Assembly (NCBI RefSeq): GCF_014207745.1
Contig: NZ_JACHJB010000002.1
Coordinates: forward strand, 2,666,001-2,730,000
Direction: 5' to 3'
Source of the DNA: Nonomuraea muscovyensis
Lineage (GTDB): Bacteria > Actinomycetota > Actinomycetes > Streptosporangiales > Streptosporangiaceae
Length of the DNA: 64,000 bases
Positions 16,905 through 25,117 of this stretch are shown here, piece after piece. The translations under genes and the position numbers were made by a program. The notes under the pieces were generated by a model. The model did no database searches, had not been told where the DNA came from, and saw only the letters and a program-made list of their open reading frames with translations. Each line of letters begins with the position of its first letter. The first letter of the stretch is position 1.

Positions 16905-17909
16905 TCAGTCGGCCTGCGTCCACTTGGTGTCGCTCGGCCAGGCGTGGACGTAGCGGGCGCTGCTGAGGGAATACTCGATGTGGCCGCGTACCCAGTGCTC
17001 CAGGCCCTCCACGTACGCCAGCACCGAGCCGCCCGCCCAGGTCTCGACGGACCGGCGCAGCCGTACCATCTCCGCCACGGCGCCGTCGTGCATCTGGGCC
17101 ACCTCGTCGAGGGCCTCCTGCAGCGAGCATCCGCGATGGGTGATCAGGACGTTGACGAGGTTGTGCCGGGCCTTGTCGTGCTGGCGCTCCTTGGCGTACG
17201 AGAACAGGTCGTTGTCCCAGACGACCAGGTCGTTGGCGTGTTCGGTGAGCGCGCGGATGTCGGGGTGGTGCCATTCGTCCGGGGTGAGCCGGTGGCCGGC
17301 GGCGATGTCGATGAGTGCGTAGACCGGGTACATGGCCCCGGTCCGGCGGCGCATGAACACGTAGTCCTCGGGGGTGGGCACCACGTCGGACTCGCGGTTG
17401 GCCGCCTCCCACACCTGGGCGAAGATGTACTCCTTGGTGGCCGTGGACCACCGGTCGAGCTGGTCGGGCTTGGCGTGGACGGCGATCCGGGCCTTCACGT
17501 CCCGCAGGGACCGGGCGAACACGTTGGTCACCGGCTCGTCGGTTTCGATGTCGTGTAAGACGCGGAACATCTGCGGTAAGGCTCGGGCGATGAGCGCGGT
17601 GTGCCTGCTGAGGTCCTCGGACTCGCAGAAGCCGTCGTCGAAGGCGAACAGCCAGATGCACCAGTCCATGAGCAGCTTCAGCATGTCGCGCTCGACCAGC
17701 GGGTAGGCGCGGGCGGTGAGCCAGCCGAACCTGGCGCTCCGATACCTTTCCAGCATGTCCGGCTCGTTGAGCATGCCCGATTCGAGCAGCCAGGCGAAGC
17801 TGTCCTCGCTGGCCTCGGAGACGTGCGGGTTCACCCTGCTGGGGAACGGGCAGCGCAGTGGGGGGATGCGGATGGGCGTGGCGTCGAACAGATGCGTAGA
17901 GCTAGCCAT
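16905..17909 (-). CDS. Class I terpene synthase
   Basis: This 334-residue soluble enzyme cyclises an isoprenyl diphosphate, most likely farnesyl diphosphate, using Mg2+. The acid-rich motif is DDGFCE (D91, D92, E96) and the NSE triad is NDLFSYAKE (N233, S237, E241). An RY pair follows near residue 318 (SSARYVHAW), and RRRTGAMYP near 190 supplies the diphosphate sensor arginine. The product cannot be predicted. No P450 or methyltransferase is adjacent, so it is a stand-alone terpene locus. GGGAG immediately abuts the ATG, too close for a normal ribosome site, so the start is somewhat uncertain. The 74 bp upstream contain two ATCATCGG direct repeats that could be a regulator site. Confidence 0.92.
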   Translation of the reverse strand: MASSTHLFDATPIRIPPLRCPFPSRVNPHVSEASEDSFAWLLESGMLNEPDMLERYRSARFGWLTARAYPLVERDMLKLLMDWCIWLFAFDDGFCESEDLSRHTALIARALPQMFRVLHDIETDEPVTNVFARSLRDVKARIAVHAKPDQLDRWSTATKEYIFAQVWEAANRESDVVPTPEDYVFMRRRTGAMYPVYALIDIAAGHRLTPDEWHHPDIRALTEHANDLVVWDNDLFSYAKERQHDKARHNLVNVLITHRGCSLQEALDEVAQMHDGAVAEMVRLRRSVETWAGGSVLAYVEGLEHWVRGHIEYSLSSARYVHAWPSDTKWTQAD

Positions 17910-17983
17910 CTCCCGATGATCGCGCTGATCGCCGATGATGCCTATAGGGCGTCAGGCGAGTTTTCTCTCCCGCATCCGGCGTT

Positions 17984-18367
17984 TCAGTCGTCGAACCATT
18001 CCTCGACGCCGAACATGCGCGCGGCGTCGATCGCGGAGGGCGTGCCCTCGTAGGGGTCGGCGCCTGCGTCGAGTAGCGCTCTCACCACGGTGTGTTCCTT
18101 GTTGAAGACGGCGCCGGCGAGTGGCGTCCGGCCGCGGTCGTTGGCCCGGCTGGGGTCGGCCCCATGGTCGGCGAGCATGCGGACGGTCTCGGCGTGACCG
18201 TGATATGCCGCGAGCATCAGCAAAGTGTCACCTTTGCCGTTGGTGAGGTTGGCCGGGATGCCCGCCTCCACGTAGGCGCGCAGGGTCTCGGTCTCGCCCG
18301 TCCTGGCCAGGTCGAACATCCTGGGGGCGAACTCCTCGAGCTCCGGGTCCCCGTCCATGTTCTCCAT
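17984..18367 (-). CDS. Ankyrin-repeat protein
   Basis: This 127-residue protein consists of about three ankyrin repeats, seen in GDTLLMLAAYHGHAETVRML, ADHGADPSRANDRGRTPLAG and VVRALLDAGADPYEG. It is acidic and has no signal peptide, so it is probably a cytoplasmic binding module. GAGG lies 4 nt before the ATG. The gene is divergent from the PAC2 gene and codirectional with the terpene synthase, 74 bp upstream of it; a functional link is not evident. Confidence 0.88.
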   Translation of the reverse strand: MENMDGDPELEEFAPRMFDLARTGETETLRAYVEAGIPANLTNGKGDTLLMLAAYHGHAETVRMLADHGADPSRANDRGRTPLAGAVFNKEHTVVRALLDAGADPYEGTPSAIDAARMFGVEEWFDD

Positions 18368-18454
18368 TGTGCCTCGATAGTGTGCCCTGAACGGAATCGT
18401 TCCGGCTCGCCGTGGGTTTCAGCAGTGAAGTACCTAGGGAAAGGCTGTGCAACC

Positions 18455-19354
18455 GTGTTCGACCCGACGGATCTCTACGAGCTCGCCGAAGATGTGCCCG
18501 AGCTGTCCGATCCGGTGCTGCTCTACCACTTCGACGGCTTCGTCGACGCGGGCGGGGCCGGGCGCCTCGCGTTGGGTCACGTGCTGGCCGAGCTGGAGCA
18601 CCGGGTCGTGGCGACGTTCGACGTCGACCGGCTGCTCGACTACCGATCGCGCCGCCCCATCATGACCTTCGACACCGACAGGTGGACCGACTACGACAGC
18701 CCGCGCATCGCCGTCCACGTCACGGAGGACACCACCGGCACCCCGTTCCTCGTGATGACCGGCCCGGAGCCCGACCGCGAGTGGGAGTTGTTCACCCGTG
18801 CCGTCGGCACGCTCGCAGAGCGGCTGGGCGTGAGCAGGCTGGTCACCGTGCACGGCATCCCGATGGCGGCCCCGCACACCCGCCCGCTGGGCGTCACCCC
18901 GCACGCCAGCCGTCCGGAGCTGATCAGCGGCCAGAGCAGCTCGTTCGGCCGGGTCCAGGTGCCGGGCAGCGTCTCCTCCCTCATCGAGTACCGCCTGGGC
19001 GCCGAGGGCCGTGACGCGCTGGGCTTCGCGGTGCACGTGCCGCACTACCTGGCGCAGGCCGAGTACCCGCACGCCGCCGTGGCCGCCCTGGAGTCGGTCA
19101 CCCGCGCCACCGGGCTGGTCTTCCCCATGGACGCGCTGCGCGAGGCGGCGCTGCGCACCAACGCGGAGGTCGAGGAGCAGATCCAGGCGTCGGCCGAGCT
19201 GCTGACGGCGATCAACGGGCTGGAGCAGCAGTACGACGCCTTCGCGGGCGGCGCCGAGCGGGAGAACCTGATCGCCGAGCCCGTCCAGATGCCGACGGGT
19301 GACGAGCTGGCCGCCCAGTTCGAGCGGTTCCTGGCCGAGCGCGACGAGGACTGA
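18455..19354 (+). CDS. PAC2-family protein (proteasome assembly chaperone-like)
   Basis: This 299-residue protein belongs to the PAC2 family of actinobacterial proteins related to proteasome assembly chaperones. The N-terminus FDPTDLYELAEDVPELSDPV and the segment GFVDAGGAGRLALGHVL are typical. The GTG at 18455 is used because AAAGG lies 10 nt upstream and family members begin here; an in-frame GTG ten codons earlier exists. Its role in proteasome or ATP-grasp-related assembly in bacteria is not settled. It lies 14 bp before the oxidoreductase gene and is probably cotranscribed with it. Confidence 0.88.
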   Translation: MFDPTDLYELAEDVPELSDPVLLYHFDGFVDAGGAGRLALGHVLAELEHRVVATFDVDRLLDYRSRRPIMTFDTDRWTDYDSPRIAVHVTEDTTGTPFLVMTGPEPDREWELFTRAVGTLAERLGVSRLVTVHGIPMAAPHTRPLGVTPHASRPELISGQSSSFGRVQVPGSVSSLIEYRLGAEGRDALGFAVHVPHYLAQAEYPHAAVAALESVTRATGLVFPMDALREAALRTNAEVEEQIQASAELLTAINGLEQQYDAFAGGAERENLIAEPVQMPTGDELAAQFERFLAERDED

Positions 19355-19368
19355 CGGGAGCGTCGGGG

Positions 19369-20424
19369 ATGAGCGAGGCTGTCGCCGGCGAGGTGCGGGT
19401 CGGTCTGGTCGGGTACGGCGTCGCGGGCGCGTACTTCCACGCGCCGCTCGTCCACGCCACGCCGGGCCTGAAGCTGTCGGCGGTGGTCACGCGTGACGCC
19501 GCGCGGGCCGAGGACGCCGCCGGCCGGTACGGCGCGGCGGTCGTGCCGGACGTGGCGGGGTTGTGGGACCTGTGTGACCTGGTGGTGGTCGCCTCACCCA
19601 ACCGCACCCACGTGCCCCTCGCCACCGAGGCGCTCGAACGGGGCAGGCCTGTCGTCATCGACAAGCCGATGGCCCGCACCGCCGAGGAGGCGCGAGCGCT
19701 GGCGCGGCTGGCGGCCGGAGGCGGGCTCATGCTGACCGTGTTCCAGAACCGGCGCTGGGACGGCGACTTCCTCACCGTGCGCGAGCTGATGGACGGCGGC
19801 GCGCTGGGCGAGGTGTTCAGGCTGGAGTCGCGCTTCGAGCGGTGGCGTCCGGTGCCCAAGGGCGGCTGGCGGGAGAGCGGCGGCCCCGACGAGGTGGGCG
19901 GCCTGCTCTACGACCTCGGCAGCCACCTCGTCGACCAGGCGATCCAGCTGCTGGGGCCGGTGCGGGAGGTCTACGCGGAGAGCGACGTGCGCCGCGCGGG
20001 CGTGCTGTCCGACGACGACACGTTCGTCGCGCTCGTCCATGACGGCGGCGCCCGGTCGCACCTGTGGGTCAGCGCCGTGGCCGCGCGGCTGGGGCCCCGG
20101 TTCCGGGTCCTCGGCTCGGCGGCGGCGTACGAGAAGTACGGCTTGGACGTGCAGGAGGAGCGGCTGCGCGCCGGGACGCCGCCCGACGCGCCCGGGTTCG
20201 GTGAGGAGCCCGAGGAGCGGTGGGGCACGCTCGGCGCCGGCGAGCGGCACGCCGAGGTGCCCACCCGGGCCGGCCGCTACCTCGACTTCTACCGGGGTGT
20301 GGCGGCGTGCCTGCGCGACGGCGCGCCGCCTCCGGTGAGCGCGGAGAGCGTGGTGGACACGCTGACGGTCCTGGAGGCGGCCCGGCTGTCGGCGGCGGAG
20401 CGCACCGTCGTCCCCCTCGGCTGA
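19369..20424 (+). CDS. Gfo/Idh/MocA-family oxidoreductase
   Basis: This 351-residue NAD(P)-dependent oxidoreductase has an N-terminal Rossmann fold with GLVGYGVAGAYFHAP (about residue 9-23) and a C-terminal alpha/beta substrate domain. The family active-site motif appears as DKPMA (lysine in the EKP position), and GGLLYDLGSHLVDQ supplies the downstream catalytic histidine. Typical substrates are sugars or inositols. The 14-bp gap after the PAC2 gene suggests an operon, although no clear pathway joins them. It converges with the phosphatase gene 14 bp away. Confidence 0.92.
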   Translation: MSEAVAGEVRVGLVGYGVAGAYFHAPLVHATPGLKLSAVVTRDAARAEDAAGRYGAAVVPDVAGLWDLCDLVVVASPNRTHVPLATEALERGRPVVIDKPMARTAEEARALARLAAGGGLMLTVFQNRRWDGDFLTVRELMDGGALGEVFRLESRFERWRPVPKGGWRESGGPDEVGGLLYDLGSHLVDQAIQLLGPVREVYAESDVRRAGVLSDDDTFVALVHDGGARSHLWVSAVAARLGPRFRVLGSAAAYEKYGLDVQEERLRAGTPPDAPGFGEEPEERWGTLGAGERHAEVPTRAGRYLDFYRGVAACLRDGAPPPVSAESVVDTLTVLEAARLSAAERTVVPLG

Positions 20425-20438
20425 GCGGCCCCCGGCCG

Positions 20439-21230
20439 TCAGTCGAGCAGGCGGGTGCGGAGGGCGTCCGTGTCGGCGGAGGTCCAGCCGTAGCGCCGCA
20501 GCCAGCCCATCGGCCCGTCGAAGCGGTCGTCGAGCACCGACAGGAACTGCTCGATGTAGCGGGGCCTCGGCATGTGGTCGTCGGCGGGGCGCGAGTCGAG
20601 GTCGTCGCGGTACGTGGCGCTGCCGCGCAGCCGCCGCAGCACCAGCTCCAGCCGCTCCCCCGTCGCGGCGTAGTCCTCGACGATCGCCTCCCGCGTGACG
20701 TCGACCGCCTCCAGCGCGAGCGCCGTCAGCACCCCGGTGCGGTCCTTGCCCGCCGCGCAGTGGACCACGGCCGCGCCGTCGTTCAGCGACATGGCGCGCA
20801 GCGCCGCCACCACGGCCTCCGGCCTGTCACGCAGGTAGCCGTAGTAGAACCCGGTCACCCGCAGGTCCTCGTCCATCTGGCGCGTCTGCCAGGGCAGCAC
20901 CCGGTCGGCGTCGATGGTCTCGGCCTCGACGTCGGTGTGCCTGCCGCCCTCGGCGAACAGCGTCAGATGGTGGTGGGTCACCTCCGGCACCCGGGTGAGC
21001 GGCCCGGGGCCTTCGAGGACGACCTCGGCCGTCGAGCGGAGGTCCACGACGTGGCGCAGCTTCAGCTCGCCGACCAGCCGGGCGACGTCGTCTTCGGTCA
21101 GCCCCTGGAGGTTGTCGGCCCGGAAGATCCGGCCGGCACGGGTGACGCCGCCGTCGCGGGTGGGCAGCCCGCCCAGGTCGCGGACGTTGACGGCGCCTTC
21201 GAGCTCGATCCATCTCGTCATCGCGTTCAT
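20439..21230 (-). CDS. Tyrosine/serine protein phosphatase (cysteine-based)
   Basis: This 263-residue phosphatase has the Cx5R signature VHCAAGKDRTG (nucleophile C158, arginine R164) and the N-terminal motif NVRDLGGLPTRDGG typical of the PTP family related to lipid and protein phosphatases such as PtpB. The Lys-Asp inside the P-loop (GKDRTG) suggests activity on phosphoinositides as well as phosphotyrosine. Two in-frame ATG codons (21230 and 21221) are possible. A 19-bp palindrome lies between this gene and its divergent neighbour. Confidence 0.9.
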   Translation of the reverse strand: MNAMTRWIELEGAVNVRDLGGLPTRDGGVTRAGRIFRADNLQGLTEDDVARLVGELKLRHVVDLRSTAEVVLEGPGPLTRVPEVTHHHLTLFAEGGRHTDVEAETIDADRVLPWQTRQMDEDLRVTGFYYGYLRDRPEAVVAALRAMSLNDGAAVVHCAAGKDRTGVLTALALEAVDVTREAIVEDYAATGERLELVLRRLRGSATYRDDLDSRPADDHMPRPRYIEQFLSVLDDRFDGPMGWLRRYGWTSADTDALRTRLLD

Positions 21231-21259
21231 CAGATCTGACCTTATATGTCCGCCAACTT

Positions 21260-21278
21260 TGAGCGAATTCGTCGCTCA
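21260..21278. promoter_or_regulatory. Palindrome TGAGCGA-ATTCG-TCGCTCA between divergent genes
   Basis: Seven-base arms flank a 5-nt centre in the 65-bp divergent gap between the phosphatase and the membrane protein. The position suits an operator for a dimeric regulator acting on both genes. Outer half-sites ATATGT (21244-21249) and ACATAT (21292-21297) are also inverted. No regulator is encoded nearby. Confidence 0.5.
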
Positions 21279-21295
21279 TAACGCAGCATGAACAT

Positions 21296-22489
21296 ATGGA
21301 TCCGCGCGCTCTGCCCCCACGGCTGGTGATTGATCCATCGCTGCCCCGGGAGATCTCGATCCAGCTCCGCGCCAACCCGCACCTGCTCCGCATGGCCCGC
21401 ACCGGCGCGCGCCCCGAGCGGCCGGCCGATCCGATGCTGCTGCTCCTCGCCGTGTTCATGCTCGTCCTGGTCCTCATCACGATGGGGCTGCCGGGGGTGG
21501 TCGGCGGCGTGTTCGCCATGAGCGTCATCGGGCTCATGCGCTGGATGGTCGTGGGCTCCGCCAACCGGACGGTGCGCAGGAGCCTGCGCGTCGCCCAGGA
21601 GCACGCCGCCCACTTCGTGCTGCCGGAGGATCTGGACTACCCCTGCCAGCGGCTGCTGCGGCGCGCCCAGAACGCGGTGGACGCGGTCCTGGGGTCGCGG
21701 GTGCACCAGGCGGGGCTGATCGACACGATCGACAACCAGGTGACGCTGCCGGAGGAGGTGTGGCAGATCGCCCAGCGCCTGTCGCGGCTGTCGGCCATGC
21801 ACGCCGAGCACCGCAGGCTGGTGCCGCGTGACCTGCCGCCGGGCCTGGAGGACGCGGTCAAGCCGTACTCGACGGCCCTGGACGCGGCCTGGACGTCGCT
21901 GTCGAAGCGGGTGCGCCACCTGGAGGAGTACGCCAAGCAGGTGCTGCGTGCCGACAAGGTGTTCCACGCCCACCAGCGGCTGGAGGCGCTGGCGGCGCGG
22001 ACGCCCGACTACCAGCGGCTGATCGCCGACACCGTGCGCGACGAGCTGGCGCACGAGCACATCAGGCGGCTGGGCGAGCAGGCGCAGCACGTGCGCAGGC
22101 TGTTCGAGGAGAGCATCCACGAGGCGCGGCGGACCGCGGGCGAGTTGCTGAGGTCGCCGCTGTCTGTCACCGACCCGATCCCGTCCCGGCCGCCCTCCGT
22201 TTCCCCGCCGTCCCCTGGGCCGTCCCCTGGGCCGTCCTCTGGGCCGTCCTCTGTGTCCCCGCCGCCCTCCGTGTCCGGGCCGGGGGTCCCGCTCCGGCCC
22301 CCGCCCCCTGCCAGGCCGACCATCCAGCCGCCCGCCGGTGAGGTGGCCGGGAGGTGGCCTGCCGACGAGTCGGCCACGCCCACGGTCCCGCTCAAGCTGC
22401 CCCGGGGGAAGGGCGCCGCCGCGCCGCCTCCGCCGGTGCGTAACCCGTTCAGGCCACCGCCGCCCGCCCGGCGCCGGCCACGGTCCTGA
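21296..22489 (+). CDS. Unknown membrane protein with coiled-coil and Pro-rich tail
   Basis: I do not recognise this 397-residue protein. Two adjacent membrane helices (about residues 47-82) are followed by a long helical, charged region (about 88-290) that is likely coiled-coil and cytoplasmic, then a Pro/Ser-rich tail ending in PPPARRRPRS. The tail contains a fourfold 12-bp repeat (22208-22255) encoding PSPG/PSSG units. The helical part with Pro-rich tail suggests a scaffold. It converges on the membrane-anchored STAND protein gene 35 bp away, and both proteins are membrane-linked, so a shared complex is conceivable but unproven. No good ribosome binding site precedes the ATG. Confidence 0.8.
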   Translation: MDPRALPPRLVIDPSLPREISIQLRANPHLLRMARTGARPERPADPMLLLLAVFMLVLVLITMGLPGVVGGVFAMSVIGLMRWMVVGSANRTVRRSLRVAQEHAAHFVLPEDLDYPCQRLLRRAQNAVDAVLGSRVHQAGLIDTIDNQVTLPEEVWQIAQRLSRLSAMHAEHRRLVPRDLPPGLEDAVKPYSTALDAAWTSLSKRVRHLEEYAKQVLRADKVFHAHQRLEALAARTPDYQRLIADTVRDELAHEHIRRLGEQAQHVRRLFEESIHEARRTAGELLRSPLSVTDPIPSRPPSVSPPSPGPSPGPSSGPSSVSPPPSVSGPGVPLRPPPPARPTIQPPAGEVAGRWPADESATPTVPLKLPRGKGAAAPPPPVRNPFRPPPPARRRPRS

Positions 22490-22524
22490 GACACGGCCCT
22501 GAGCCACGGTCCTGAAACGGTCGT

Positions 22525-25047
22525 CTAGGTTTCGGCCTTCCTGAGCAGTTCGAGGGTCCGCCGCATGCCGGCCTCGTTGCCGAGGCTGCGGTAGATCTCC
22601 CTGGCCTGCCGCAGCGGCTCCAGGGCGGCCTTGGCGCCGCCCGCGTCGAGGTGGGCCTCGCCGAGGTGGCGCAGGCTGAGCGCCATCCACCACTCGTCGT
22701 CCAGCTCCTCGAACGCCTGGACGGCCCGGCGCAGCTCCCGTTCGGACTCCTCGATGCGGCCCAGCCGGGCCAGCGCCCGCCCGGCGGACAGGGCGGTGCG
22801 GGCCACGCCCCACGAGTCGCCGAGGGCGGCGAGGATCTCCTCGGCCCGCCGGACGAAGTCGAGCTCGCGCAGCCCGCTGGACGGGTCGCCGACCTCGCCC
22901 GCCGCGCGCAGGCAGCGCGCCTGCTCCCACAGTTCGCCGCGCTGCCGGAACATCGCGCCGGCCCGGTCGAGGCTGAGGTGCGCCTTGACGAAGCCGTCGT
23001 GCGCGGCCCGCTGGTCGCCGTCGCGCCGCAGGCCGCGGGCCCGGGCCGCGAGCACTTCGCCGTACGCGCGCAGCGTCTGCGCCTCGGAGTAGCGGTTGCC
23101 CGCGTCCTTGAACACCGCCAGGGCGTCTTCCAGCAGTTCCCTGGCCTCCTCGGGGCGCCGCTCGGCCAGGCGCAGTTCGGCCAGGTTGCGCTGGGTGCGG
23201 GCCATCCACCACAGGTCGTCCTGGGCCTGGAAGGCGGCGATCGCGCCGACGAGGTGGTCCTGGGCCTGGTCGAGGTGGCCGTCGGAGAACAGCGTCATGC
23301 CGACGGCGCGCCGGGCCCTGGCGGCCCACCACGACTCGCCCAGCTCGGTGAAGAGCTCCAGCGCCTGTTCGGCGTCCGCGCGCCCCAGCTCGTGCGCGCC
23401 GAGCCCGCCCTGGACGGCGGCGCGGTCGAGCAGCGAGATGGCCTGGGCGCGCCGGTCGCCCATCCGCAGCGCGGCCTCGCAGCCCAGCTCGGCGATCGCC
23501 TGCCAGTCGGACCAGTAGGCGCGCAGCGAGTGGCACAGCGAGCAGAACGCCCGGGCCAGCCCCCAGGTCAGCTCCCACAGCTCCTCCTGCCTGGCCAGGT
23601 GGACCATGGCGACGAGGGAGAGCCGCTCGGCGTTGAGCCAGTCGCCGGCGTGCACCTGGCCCTCGACGTCGGCGCGGCGGCCGCCCTTGCTCCAGTCCTG
23701 CGGCCAGCGGTCCTGCGCGGCCTGCTCGGCGCGGCGGCGGTACCCGGACAGCGTCCGTTCGACGGCGGCCCGCCGGCGCTCCTCCCCGTCCTCGGCGGCC
23801 AGCTCGGCGGCGAACACCCTGACCAGGTCGTGCAGCCGGTAGCGCATGGCGCCGGTCTGGTCGGTGCCCGAGCACTCGGCGAGCTGGGCGTCGATCAGCG
23901 CCTCCAACTGGTCGGCGCCGTCGAGGCCGGAGATGTCGAGCAGTTCGCCCGCCACCCAGCCGGGCACGTCGGGCGAGGTGAGCGAGGACAGCAGGCGCAG
24001 CAGGCGGCGCTGCATGCCGGTGCAGTCGTCGTAGCTGAGCTGTACGGACGCGCGGACGCTCTTGTCGGTGGTGGGCGCGAGTTCGAGCTGGTCGAGGCGG
24101 CGGCGCTCGTCGGCGAGCCGGCCGGCCATCTCGCGCAGCGTCCACTGCTCCCGGGTGGCGAGCCGGCCGCCGCAGATGCTGATCGCGAGCGGCAGGTGGT
24201 CGCACAGCCGGACGATCTCCTTGGCGGCGTCGAGGTCGTCGACGACGCGGGCGCTGCCGGCCAGCCGGGCCAGCAGCTCCACCCCCTGCGCCTCGCTGAG
24301 GACCCCGAGGCGGCTGTCGTGCGTGCCGTTCAGGAACAGCGGCTGGCGGGAGGTGACCAGGACGGCGCAGCCGGGTTCGGCGGGGATGAGCGGTTTGACC
24401 TGGTCGGCGTTGTGCGCGTTGTCCAGGCCGATGAGGATCTTGTGGTCCTTGGTCCAGGTGAGCCAGAGCCTGCGCAGCTCCTCCAGCCCGCCGGGGTCGG
24501 TGGTCAGGCGGACGCCCAGCGCGCGCAGGAACCCGATCAGCACCTCCTCGGGCCGCACCGGGGTGCCGGCGCCGCCGCGCAGGTCGGCGTGCAGCCGGCC
24601 GTGGGGGAACGAGCCGGCGATCTCCTGGCCGAACCTGGCGATCAACGCGGACTTGCCGACGCCGCCCCGGCCGTACACGGAGACGACCAGCGGCGGTGCG
24701 ACGTCCCTGGCCCGGCGGCGCGCGGTGAAGATCCCGCGCAGCTCGGCGAGCGCCTCGGTGCGCCCGGTGAAGTGCTCGGGGACGGGCGGCCACTGGTCGG
24801 GCGCGCGGGGGAACCGCTCCCGCGGCGCGATGCGGCGCGGATGGTGCCTGGTGCTCGCCCAGGTCGCCAGGCCGACGAGGAGCGCGGCCGCGACGGCGGC
24901 GCCGATCTTGACCGCGGGCGGGAGCTCCCACTCCAGGGAGGCGGCCAGCGCGCTGGCGGCGGCGGCCGCGAGTCCGGCCGCCACCGGGGCGGCGAGGGGC
25001 ACCCTGCGGCGCCGGGGCTCCAGTTCGTCAGATGACCGCTCGGACAA
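22525..25047 (-). CDS. Membrane-anchored STAND ATPase with TPR-like repeats
   Basis: This 840-residue protein starts with a short basic segment and two membrane helices (about residues 18-36 and 43-63). An NB-ARC-type ATPase follows: Walker A YGRGGVGKSALIARFG, Walker B KILIGLDNAHN, sensor VLVTSRQP, and HLPLAISICGGRL. The C-terminal half (about 480-840) is TPR-like with recurrent WWxA units (ESWWAARARRAVG, DLWWMARTQRNLA, DEWWMALSLRHLG). The TTG start is supported by AGGGGGTGATCA directly upstream, close to the full anti-Shine-Dalgarno match. Such proteins are oligomerising signalling ATPases; the target is unknown. It is followed by the convergent unknown membrane protein. Confidence 0.9.
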   Translation of the reverse strand: MSERSSDELEPRRRRVPLAAPVAAGLAAAAASALAASLEWELPPAVKIGAAVAAALLVGLATWASTRHHPRRIAPRERFPRAPDQWPPVPEHFTGRTEALAELRGIFTARRRARDVAPPLVVSVYGRGGVGKSALIARFGQEIAGSFPHGRLHADLRGGAGTPVRPEEVLIGFLRALGVRLTTDPGGLEELRRLWLTWTKDHKILIGLDNAHNADQVKPLIPAEPGCAVLVTSRQPLFLNGTHDSRLGVLSEAQGVELLARLAGSARVVDDLDAAKEIVRLCDHLPLAISICGGRLATREQWTLREMAGRLADERRRLDQLELAPTTDKSVRASVQLSYDDCTGMQRRLLRLLSSLTSPDVPGWVAGELLDISGLDGADQLEALIDAQLAECSGTDQTGAMRYRLHDLVRVFAAELAAEDGEERRRAAVERTLSGYRRRAEQAAQDRWPQDWSKGGRRADVEGQVHAGDWLNAERLSLVAMVHLARQEELWELTWGLARAFCSLCHSLRAYWSDWQAIAELGCEAALRMGDRRAQAISLLDRAAVQGGLGAHELGRADAEQALELFTELGESWWAARARRAVGMTLFSDGHLDQAQDHLVGAIAAFQAQDDLWWMARTQRNLAELRLAERRPEEARELLEDALAVFKDAGNRYSEAQTLRAYGEVLAARARGLRRDGDQRAAHDGFVKAHLSLDRAGAMFRQRGELWEQARCLRAAGEVGDPSSGLRELDFVRRAEEILAALGDSWGVARTALSAGRALARLGRIEESERELRRAVQAFEELDDEWWMALSLRHLGEAHLDAGGAKAALEPLRQAREIYRSLGNEAGMRRTLELLRKAET

Positions 25048-25117
25048 TGATCACCCCCTACCGCCGTATTCAAGCCGATGGGGTACGGCCGCGCCAGGCC
25101 GTACCCCGCCCGTTCGG

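Noticed and set aside
16905..17909. Larger terpene biosynthetic cluster
   Set aside because: No prenyl synthase, P450 or tailoring gene is adjacent; the P450 at 8.7 kb is separated by unrelated genes.
21242..24931. Long minus-strand frame across the STAND gene and the unknown membrane protein
   Set aside because: It is another frame of the STAND gene and lacks any recognisable domain; the STAND frame has Walker motifs and a ribosome site.
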